Origin: Chthoniobacterales bacterium
GTDB lineage: Bacteria > Verrucomicrobiota > Verrucomicrobiia > Chthoniobacterales > JACTMZ01
Assembly (NCBI GenBank): GCA_017853515.1
Contig: JAFMJK010000152.1
Span: forward strand, 1-5,571
Direction: 5' to 3'
Length of the DNA: 5,571 nucleotides
Both the position numbers and the translations under genes were made by a program. A model generated the notes under the pieces. The model saw only the letters and a program-made list of their open reading frames with translations. It did not search any database and was not told the origin of the DNA. Numbering within the stretch: the first letter of the stretch is position 1; the number at the start of each line of letters is the position of its first letter. Shown in pieces: positions 1 to 4,579 of the stretch.

Positions 1-38
1 TAGCCGAGGATGGTGTCGAGGATCTCTTTCGGGGACAT
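1..38 (-). CDS. jag: Jag/KhpB-like RNA-binding protein, N-terminal fragment (cut by window edge)
   Basis: Only the first 12 codons are present, starting at ATG 38-36 and running off the left edge. They read MSPKEILDTILG, which resembles the short N-terminal Jag domain that precedes the KH and R3H RNA-binding domains of SpoIIIJ-associated (Jag/KhpB) proteins. The start lies 4 bases after the yidC stop codon, and jag is the usual gene after yidC in the rpmH-rnpA-yidD-yidC-jag order. The call therefore rests mostly on position and on a short stretch of sequence. There is no clear Shine-Dalgarno sequence (the bases before ATG are AGTAGGGGC), so coupling to yidC translation is likely. The KH and R3H domains themselves lie outside the window. 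Confidence 0.6.
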   Translation of the reverse strand, partial: MSPKEILDTILG

Positions 39-42
39 GCCC

Positions 43-1812
43 CTACTTTCGGTTTTTCCCTTTGCCCGCCTCAAGCGCTTTCTTGCGCGACACGGCCACC
101 TTTTGCAGGTCGGGGATGGGTTTGTTGCGGGTTATGTAGAGCTGGGCGATGGAAATGAGGTTCTGGGTGGTCCAGTAAAGCGAGAGAGCCGAGGCGAAGT
201 TGTAGGCGAAAAGAATGAAGATGACCGGCATGAACATGAACACGCGCTGCTGCGCCGCGTCGCCGGTTTTGGGTGTCAGGCTCATCTGCCAGAGCATGGT
301 CAGGGCCATGAGGATGGGCAGGATGTTGATCGGAAATCCGAGAAAATGGCCGACCGTGTCGGGCTGCGAAAGGTCGTGGACCCAGAGGAAGGACGAATTG
401 CGCAGCTCGATGGCCGTGCCGAGCATGGAGTAGAAACCGAAGAAGATCGGGATCTGGATGAGCATGGGCAGGCAGCCGCCGAACGGATTGACCCCGTAGT
501 CCTTGTAGAGCTTCATCAGCTCCTGGTTCATCTTGGTCGGGTCGTCTTTGTATTTCTCGCGCAGCTCGGTCATCTTCGGCGAGAGAGCCGCCATCTTGCG
601 CATCGAGTCGGTCGCCTTGTTCTGCAGCGGCCAGAGCAGCGCCTTGATGATGATGGTCAGGACGATGATGGCCGCGGCGAAGTTGCCGAGCACGCCGTGG
701 AGGGCGTTCATCGAATAGAGCAGGATCTCGCTGACCCATTTGAAGATACCGAAATGCATCACCTCCTGCTCGCCGTGGCCGAGCTTGGAAAGACGGCCGA
801 GATCCTTCGGTCCGGCGTAAATTTGCAGGTTCCATGTCTTGGTTTGTCCCGGATCGAGACGGAACCCCGGGAAGCCGAGCGCGCCTTCGAGACCGAGGAT
901 GGGCTTCTCGGCGTTGCCAGCGTGAAAAAGGTCGATCTTGCGGGCCCAGACCGCGCTGCCCGGATCGCCTTCATCCACCGCGACGATGGTGGCAAAGTAT
1001 TGGTTCTTCACCGCGGCCCAGGAAATTTTGTCCGTCTTTTGCTCGTATACGTTCTGCGCGGCGCGCAGTTCGATGCCGGTCAGCGGGATCGAGCTGGCGT
1101 TGAACCAGTTCACGTCGGTGAAGGTCGCCTTGCCGTCGCGATACCAGTCGAAACCGGTGTAGATGGTCATGTCCGCGTAGTGGATCGGCCTCGCTCCGCC
1201 CGTGCTGACGAAAAAGCCGAGACGCTGCACCGGGGCCGCGCCGCGGTTGGCGAACTCGAGCGCGAGCTTCACCACGTAGTTGCCGTCTCCGCCGTTTTCT
1301 TCCACGCGGAAAGTTTTGCGCATCTCCAATCCGTCGGCCGCAGTCTTGGCGAAGATCGCTTCGTTCGGCGCGGACGACGAGGCGCGGGCGAAGCCGCCGA
1401 GCGGTTTGCCCGGTTCGTCGGCGAGCGCGCCGATGGGCAAGGCCTCGGGGATGTTGAGGAAGACTTTCGATCCGTTTTCGCCGAGGTGCCCGAGAAGTTC
1501 GGCCGTGGCGATGCCGCCGGTATCGCTGACAAAAAGAAAATCGGCCAGCTGGGTGGAAATGCGGAATTCCTCGCGCGGGACGGATGGCGCCGCGGGAGCG
1601 GGCGGCTCGGCCGCCGGTGTCGGCGCGGCTTCGGCCAACGGAGCAGCCGGAGTCGGCGAGACCACGGCAGCGGCAGCCTGTTTTTCCTCCGCCACGCGCT
1701 TGGCCTCGGCCAGTTGCTCCGGCGTGGGCGAGTAATACTGCATGTAGGCCCACTGCCACAGCCCGAGCGAGGCGATGCACAGAATGATGACGATCCAGGC
1801 TTTGCGGTCCAT
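43..1812 (-). CDS. yidC: Membrane protein insertase YidC (Oxa1/Alb3 family, with P1 domain)
   Basis: A 589-residue insertase that places proteins in the inner membrane, alone or with SecYEG. Residues 5-22 form the first membrane segment. Residues 28-80 are an Ala/Pro/Glu-rich linker, and about 85-340 are the periplasmic P1 domain typical of Gram-negative YidC. From 356 to the end is the conserved Oxa1 core, with membrane segments near 372-393, 446-465, 494-511 and 525-560. Family signatures visible are WPLQNKATDSMRKM (394-407), a charged cytoplasmic hairpin (411-438), NPFGGCLPMLIQIPIFFGFY (442-461) and LWVHDLS (476-482). The positively charged residue in the hydrophilic groove, Arg in E. coli, is Lys390 here. 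The tail is basic (KKALEAGKGKNRK). The open frame extends 57 codons upstream, but that part overlaps yidD and has no family character. MDRKAW at 1812 starts a normal YidC 5 bases after the yidD stop. Confidence 0.97.
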   Translation of the reverse strand: MDRKAWIVIILCIASLGLWQWAYMQYYSPTPEQLAEAKRVAEEKQAAAAVVSPTPAAPLAEAAPTPAAEPPAPAAPSVPREEFRISTQLADFLFVSDTGGIATAELLGHLGENGSKVFLNIPEALPIGALADEPGKPLGGFARASSSAPNEAIFAKTAADGLEMRKTFRVEENGGDGNYVVKLALEFANRGAAPVQRLGFFVSTGGARPIHYADMTIYTGFDWYRDGKATFTDVNWFNASSIPLTGIELRAAQNVYEQKTDKISWAAVKNQYFATIVAVDEGDPGSAVWARKIDLFHAGNAEKPILGLEGALGFPGFRLDPGQTKTWNLQIYAGPKDLGRLSKLGHGEQEVMHFGIFKWVSEILLYSMNALHGVLGNFAAAIIVLTIIIKALLWPLQNKATDSMRKMAALSPKMTELREKYKDDPTKMNQELMKLYKDYGVNPFGGCLPMLIQIPIFFGFYSMLGTAIELRNSSFLWVHDLSQPDTVGHFLGFPINILPILMALTMLWQMSLTPKTGDAAQQRVFMFMPVIFILFAYNFASALSLYWTTQNLISIAQLYITRNKPIPDLQKVAVSRKKALEAGKGKNRK

Positions 1813-1817
1813 GACGG

Positions 1818-2093
1818 TCAACGGGCGAGATTCATGTGGCGCGGCGGAACGGGATCGCATCCGCATCCGCCCCACGGATGGCAACGGCAAATCCGTTTCA
1901 TACCGAGCCATCCGCCGCGCAACGCACCGTGCGTTTCGACAGCTTCGACAAAATAGCGCGAGCAACTCGGCTCGTAGCGGCAACCCGCTCCGGGTCCGCC
2001 CAGCCAGAGGAGAAAGGGCGCAAGCGCGAGCTGGTAAATGCGCACCAGCACGCGGGCGACAGATCCGGCCAATGATTTTTTCCCTGCGGTCAT
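1818..2093 (-). CDS. yidD: Membrane protein insertion efficiency factor YidD
   Basis: A 91-residue protein of the YidD (DUF37/haemolytic family) type. It attaches to the inner face of the membrane and assists YidC-dependent insertion; its exact mechanism is unsettled. Residues 8-31 form a predicted amphipathic or hydrophobic helix (ARVLVRIYQLALAPFLLWL). The family core follows: GCRYEPSCSRYFVEAV (37-52), HG (55-56), GGWLGMKRICRCHPWGGCG (60-78) and DPVP (80-83). The conserved cysteines C38, C44 and C71 are all present. Length is normal for the family. The start at 2093 is the only one that keeps the N-terminal helix, and it lies 17 bases after the rnpA stop. That gap is made almost wholly of 7-base repeats. 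The stop is 5 bases before yidC, so the two partners are probably translated together. Confidence 0.95.
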   Translation of the reverse strand: MTAGKKSLAGSVARVLVRIYQLALAPFLLWLGGPGAGCRYEPSCSRYFVEAVETHGALRGGWLGMKRICRCHPWGGCGCDPVPPRHMNLAR

Positions 2094-2094
2094 C

Positions 2095-2119
2095 TTTCAG
2101 ATCTCAGGTTTCAGCTCTC
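2095..2119. repeat. Heptamer repeat array in the rnpA/yidD junction
   Basis: Three tandem 7-base units fit CAGNBYT on the plus strand: CAGATCT (2098-2104), CAGGTTT (2105-2111) and CAGCTCT (2112-2118), preceded by TTT. The block covers the rnpA stop codon (2111-2113) and nearly all of the gap before the yidD start. A 25-base stretch (2095-2119) matches 4541-4565 with only two differences (A/G and T/C), far away beside a different gene. This marks a dispersed family rather than chance. The function is unknown. Confidence 0.8.
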
Positions 2120-2476
2120 CGCCTTTGCCAGAATTCCTCCCCTTTGCGCCAGCGCGCGCCATTCCTCGGAGAGCGCGGAATATTCCGCACCGACCGCGGC
2201 GCGGCGGGGCACGACGACCATCCAAAGTCCGGCGGGCAAAAGACGGCGGTGCAGACGGAAAATTTCCCGCAGGCGGCGGCGGACTTTGGAGCGCTCCACG
2301 GCGGTGCCGGTTTTGCGCGAGGTGATCACGCCGATGCGCGCCGCATCGCGGCCCGGCGTGGCCAAGGCGGCGAGGACCATGAGGCGTCCGTGCCACGATT
2401 TTCCCTCCGCGCGCACCGCGCTGAACTCGGCGCGGCGGGAAAGGCGCGCAGCCTTGGGCAACGTGAGCGCACCCAT
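2111..2476 (-). CDS. rnpA: Ribonuclease P protein component
   Basis: A 121-residue basic protein that binds the catalytic RNase P RNA and helps it cleave the 5' leader from precursor tRNAs. The N-terminus LPKAARLSRRAEFSAV (5-20) matches the family opening. The strand RIGVITSRKTGTAVERSKVR (47-66) and the signature helix RSKVRRRLREIFR (62-74) follow, then LLPAGLWMVVVPR (79-91). The signature usually begins R-N-R; here it is R62-S63-K64, with the rest of the helix intact. The frame runs open further upstream through rpmH, but that part is a shadow of rpmH. ATG at 2476 gives a normal-length protein starting 29 bases after the rpmH stop. TTG at codon 5 is a less likely alternative start. The last codons lie inside a heptamer repeat that also supplies the stop codon. 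Confidence 0.95.
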   Translation of the reverse strand: MGALTLPKAARLSRRAEFSAVRAEGKSWHGRLMVLAALATPGRDAARIGVITSRKTGTAVERSKVRRRLREIFRLHRRLLPAGLWMVVVPRRAAVGAEYSALSEEWRALAQRGGILAKAES

Positions 2477-2505
2477 GAGGCAGCGGAACGTTGGCGCGAG
2501 CCCGA

Positions 2506-2679
2506 TCAAGCGCCGGTGTGGCGCGCGTAGTGGACTTCGACGCCCTTGGGCAGCAGGCGCTTGCGGCCGCGTTGGCGGCGACGGGCCAGAGTGGCGCGTC
2601 CACCTTTGGTCTTCATGCGGGCGCGGAATCCGTGCTGGCGTTTGCGCGTGCGTTTCGAGGCTTGGTAAGTTCTCTTCAT
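2506..2679 (-). CDS. rpmH: 50S ribosomal protein L34
   Basis: A 57-residue, very basic ribosomal protein of the large subunit. The sequence opens MKRTYQASKRTRKRQHGFRA and continues RMKTKGGRATLARRRQRGRKRL. This is the canonical L34 pattern, with the conserved HGFRARM and the GGR..LARRR..GRKRL block. Most L34 proteins end near residue 44-47. Here a tail, LPKGVEVHYARHTGA (43-57), continues to the TGA at 2506-2508. The gene is the first of the operon with rnpA, yidD, yidC and jag. The bases before its ATG (ATTTCCAGCC) contain no Shine-Dalgarno motif. Confidence 0.97.
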   Translation of the reverse strand: MKRTYQASKRTRKRQHGFRARMKTKGGRATLARRRQRGRKRLLPKGVEVHYARHTGA

Positions 2680-2718
2680 GGCTGGAAATCAATGATGCCG
2701 TTGCGAGGCAGACCCGCC

Positions 2719-2747
2719 AGCATGGAGGGAAGGCCGACCGGTGTCAA
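2719..2747 (-). promoter_or_regulatory. Candidate sigma-70-type promoter of the rpmH operon
   Basis: On the minus strand a perfect -35 hexamer TTGACA (2747-2742) is followed by a 17-base spacer and CATGCT (2724-2719). The latter matches three of six bases of TATAAT, including the second-position A and last-position T. This would start transcription near 2711-2713, about 32 bases before the rpmH ATG. The spacing is ideal and the place is right. The -10 is weak, so the assignment is tentative. The same 80 bases also have to serve the divergent NYN gene at 2760. Confidence 0.5.
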
Positions 2748-2759
2748 TCAAACCCCGCC

Positions 2760-3194
2760 ATGGCCAAATCCTTCCTTCTGGTCGACGCCCACAACGTCAT
2801 TTTCGCCCGCCCGGAACTGGCTGCGCTGCACCGCCGGAACCCGGCTGCCGCCCGGGAGAAGCTCCTGCAGATTCTCGAGGGCCTGCAGGACGCCGGAGAT
2901 ACCCGCGTCGTCGCCGTTTTTGACGGCGGATCGGAAAAAAAGGCGGAATCGGCGACGTCAGGCCGGGCCGGAGTGCAGATCTTTTACGCCCGCGGGGCGG
3001 ACGAAGTCATCGAGCGTCTTGTGGCCAAATACGCCGCGATGCACCGCCTCACCGTAGCCACGAATGACAATTTGATCCGCACCGCTGCGTTGGCGGCGGG
3101 TGCTTCGACCCTCAGCGTGGATCAACTATTCGCCGAGATCGAGAAATCGGAGAAAGAGGTCGGCCAAGTGCTGGCAAAACTGCGGCGGAAATAA
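2760..3194 (+). CDS. NYN-domain ribonuclease, YacP/Rae1-like
   Basis: A 144-residue PIN-like nuclease-fold protein related to the NYN_YacP family, whose Bacillus member Rae1 cuts mRNA on the ribosome. Visible motifs, in order: FLLVDAHNVIF (5-15) with the first acidic residue D9 and N12; VVAVFDGGSEKKAES (50-64) with D55; IFYARGADEVIERLV (74-88) with D81; and LTVATNDNLIRTAALAAGA (97-115) with D103. These acidic residues are where the family builds its metal site. The protein is somewhat shorter than Bacillus YacP (about 170 residues). The frame is open far upstream, but ATG 2760 starts directly at the first beta strand, and the upstream part is a shadow of rnpA and rpmH. It is transcribed away from rpmH. 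A role in RNA decay or translation quality control is an inference. Confidence 0.85.
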   Translation: MAKSFLLVDAHNVIFARPELAALHRRNPAAAREKLLQILEGLQDAGDTRVVAVFDGGSEKKAESATSGRAGVQIFYARGADEVIERLVAKYAAMHRLTVATNDNLIRTAALAAGASTLSVDQLFAEIEKSEKEVGQVLAKLRRK

Positions 3195-3429
3195 GCCGTG
3201 AACATTCAAAACGGGCGCGGATTCGAGCAGGGCACCGACGGCGAGGACGCCGCCGCTACAATGTCGTGTGGAGGTGTCGCATCCTTTTCTCCGCGGGTTC
3301 GCAGAGAAACTCACCAAACAGTTAGTCAACTTTCGCCCGGGCCCGCCTCTGTTGCAGCGCCGCAAAAGGCAGAGTGTTTCGCATTGTCCCGGATAAGGAT
3401 GGATGGCGCCCGGAGATCGAGATCCACCT
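3195..3429. other. Intergenic gap between convergent genes
   Basis: About 235 bases separate the NYN gene (+) and the methyltransferase gene (-). The short open frames here (for example 3198-3446 on plus and 3126-3365 on minus) show no recognisable family pattern. The gap carries a small 5-bp hairpin (3239-3252, stem CGGCG, loop AGGA) and the larger hairpin listed at 3286-3309. I see no convincing gene or promoter in it. Confidence 0.6.
3286..3309. terminator. Imperfect hairpin, possible bidirectional terminator
   Basis: TTTCTC (3286-3291) pairs with GAGAAA (3304-3309). After one C/A mismatch, GCG (3293-3295) pairs with CGC (3300-3302) around the loop GGTT. This gives six plus three base pairs in 24 bases. 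It lies between two converging genes, where terminators are expected. Neither strand has a U-run after the stem, so it is not a classical intrinsic terminator. The assignment rests on position and symmetry only. Confidence 0.3.
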
Positions 3430-3987
3430 TCACGGCGAAGGCGTGAAGATATCCCATGTCGTTCCCGCGTCGTCTTTCCACGGCACGTCGTATCGGTAGA
3501 TCGTGCAATGCTGGCGCCCGCCGAAAGCGCCTCGCTCGACGCGCGAAGGCTTGGCGCCTTCGATCCCGAAGTCGAAAGTCACGATGCGCGCTCCGGGTTT
3601 CATCCGGCGCAACTGCGGGATCAGTCCGTTGAGCAAATCCGGTTGCAGGTAAGCGAATACCGCGTCGGCATCGGAGAAGTCCGTCTGGTAGATGTCTCCT
3701 TCCACGATCGTGACGAGGTCCCCCACCCCGGCGCGCTGCACATTGGCCCGCGATTTGGCGACCTGCTGCGGATCGATGTCCACTCCGACGGCGCGCACCC
3801 CGCAGCGCCGCGCGGCGTTTATGACAATTCGCCCGTCGCCACAGCCGAGATCGTAGACATTTTCGCCGGGTTTCAGCTCGGCCAGTTCGACCATGCGTTC
3901 CACCGCTTCCTGCGGAGTGGGAACAGTGAGGCGCTCGCCGGCCGTCGCTGTCGCCAAGACGAGAAGGAACAGCGCAAGGCGCAGCAT
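3430..3987 (-). CDS. Class I SAM-dependent methyltransferase-fold protein with signal peptide
   Basis: A 185-residue protein with a Rossmann-type SAM-binding domain. Motif I is VYDLGCGDGRIVINAA (44-59). The acidic end of beta 2 is GVDIDP (68-73, D70). GDIYQTDFSDADAVFAYLQP (97-116) covers the motif II-III region, and LRRMKPGARIVTFDF (126-140) is the strand 5 region. The segment before motif I, VPTPQEAVERMVELAELKPG, is typical of a set of small methyltransferases of unknown substrate. The N-terminus MLRLALFLLVLATATAG looks like a Sec signal peptide (one Arg, then a hydrophobic run, then A-x-A near 14-16). This would place the protein outside the cytoplasm. The ATG is one base after the SufE-like stop (TGA C ATG), so translation is probably coupled. 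A 21-base inverted repeat (3428-3448; 7-bp arms, 7-base loop) covers the stop codon. The substrate cannot be told. Confidence 0.85.
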   Translation of the reverse strand: MLRLALFLLVLATATAGERLTVPTPQEAVERMVELAELKPGENVYDLGCGDGRIVINAARRCGVRAVGVDIDPQQVAKSRANVQRAGVGDLVTIVEGDIYQTDFSDADAVFAYLQPDLLNGLIPQLRRMKPGARIVTFDFGIEGAKPSRVERGAFGGRQHCTIYRYDVPWKDDAGTTWDIFTPSP

Positions 3988-3988
3988 G

Positions 3989-4447
3989 TCAGGAAGCCGC
4001 CGCGGCCCGCTCGCGATTGAGCCAGACTTTGCACGCGCTCTTCATCCGCGTGAGGATGTAGTAGACGGTCTGGCTCCGTTGGCGCACGAGCTGGGCGCCG
4101 ACGATTTTCGGGACGAAATCGGCCGGCACGTCCATTAGTTCTTCGATGGGCACGCCCTCCATCCCCTTGCAGAGAATTGCGGTCATGGCCCGGGTCAGGG
4201 TCTGCACTTGCGGACCGAGATTGATGCGGAAGCGCACCTTGCGTTCGGGATCCACGGAGAGAAAAACACCCACCGTGTCGGTGCACTCTTCGTCCTTGCG
4301 CACGTCCTCCAGATCGAATTTCTCCCCTTCGCGCGGGGCTTGGGCGGCGGCCTGGTCCGCGTAGGCGATGAGCGTCTCGCGCTTTTCCTCCTCGGGCAGA
4401 TACTCGAAGAGATCGATGATCTGCTGGAGCTTGGCGGGATAAGACAT
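3989..4447 (-). CDS. SufE-like sulfur acceptor protein
   Basis: A 152-residue protein of the SufE/YgdK fold. SufE takes the persulfide sulfur from the cysteine desulfurase SufS and passes it to the iron-sulfur assembly scaffold in the cytoplasm. The opening LQQIIDLFEYLPEEEKRETLIAYAD (7-31) matches the SufE N-terminal helices. C55 in RKDEECTDTVGVFLSV (50-65) sits where the active cysteine of the usual GCxSxVW loop is. VRFRINLGPQVQTLTRAMTAILCKGMEG (71-98) and IPIEELMDVP-like text (100-107) follow the pattern of later strands and helices. The loop after the cysteine (TDTV instead of QSQV) is divergent, so SufE-like is safer than SufE. Extra cysteines are C93 and C139. No sufS, sufB or sufC is in the window. 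The upstream neighbour is a thiosulfate sulfurtransferase, which suggests sulfur transfer as a shared theme. Confidence 0.8.
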   Translation of the reverse strand: MSYPAKLQQIIDLFEYLPEEEKRETLIAYADQAAAQAPREGEKFDLEDVRKDEECTDTVGVFLSVDPERKVRFRINLGPQVQTLTRAMTAILCKGMEGVPIEELMDVPADFVPKIVGAQLVRQRSQTVYYILTRMKSACKVWLNRERAAAAS

Positions 4448-4461
4448 GGAAGGGGAGTTTA

Positions 4462-4485
4462 CAGTTTTCAGTGTTCAGTTTTCAG
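4462..4485. repeat. Heptamer repeat array upstream of the SufE-like gene
   Basis: Three 7-base units and a partial fourth run in perfect phase: CAGTTTT (4462-4468), CAGTGTT (4469-4475), CAGTTTT (4476-4482) and CAG (4483-4485). A degenerate unit GAGTTTA precedes them. On the minus (coding) strand they read as CTG plus A-rich spacers, ending 14 bases before the SufE-like ATG. The units fit the same CAGNBYT form as the other two arrays. Confidence 0.8.
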
Positions 4486-4540
4486 CAAGAAGCACCGGAG
4501 ATGTTCCGCCTTTCGTTTCTCTGTGCGCCGGATTCGGCAA

Positions 4541-4571
4541 TTTCAGGTCTCAGGTTTCAGCCCTCAGCCCT
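4541..4571. repeat. Heptamer repeat array just after the sulfurtransferase gene
   Basis: Four units in phase follow TTT: CAGGTCT (4544-4550), CAGGTTT (4551-4557), CAGCCCT (4558-4564) and CAGCCCT (4565-4571). The last two are identical. Positions 4541-4565 match the array at 2095-2119 with two differences. The array begins 9 bases past the sulfurtransferase stop. Together with the array at 4462-4485 it fills much of the 132-base gap before the SufE-like gene. No typical terminator is visible in the rest of that gap. Confidence 0.8.
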
Positions 4572-4579
4572 GTCCGTTC

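Noticed and set aside
10..1956. A 648-codon plus-strand open frame opposite yidC
   Set aside because: It is the antisense shadow of yidC in a GC-rich genome. Its translation is rich in Arg, Gly, His and Glu with no family pattern, while the minus strand encodes a clear YidC.
2680..2760. Chromosome origin beside rpmH
   Set aside because: rpmH often lies next to dnaA and oriC, but no TTATCCACA-like DnaA box cluster or dnaA gene is present. The neighbour is an NYN-domain gene.
3198..3446. An 82-codon plus-strand frame after the NYN gene
   Set aside because: It is low in hydrophobic structure and rich in Arg, Ser and Ala, has no recognisable motif, and runs into the convergent methyltransferase gene.
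3326..3508. A minus-strand frame continuing past the methyltransferase stop, suggesting a frameshift
   Set aside because: The methyltransferase already has a complete fold and normal length, and the extra frame shows no methyltransferase-like sequence.
4448..4579. CRISPR array
   Set aside because: The repeats are 7-base units in tandem without unique spacers of regular length, and there are no cas genes nearby.
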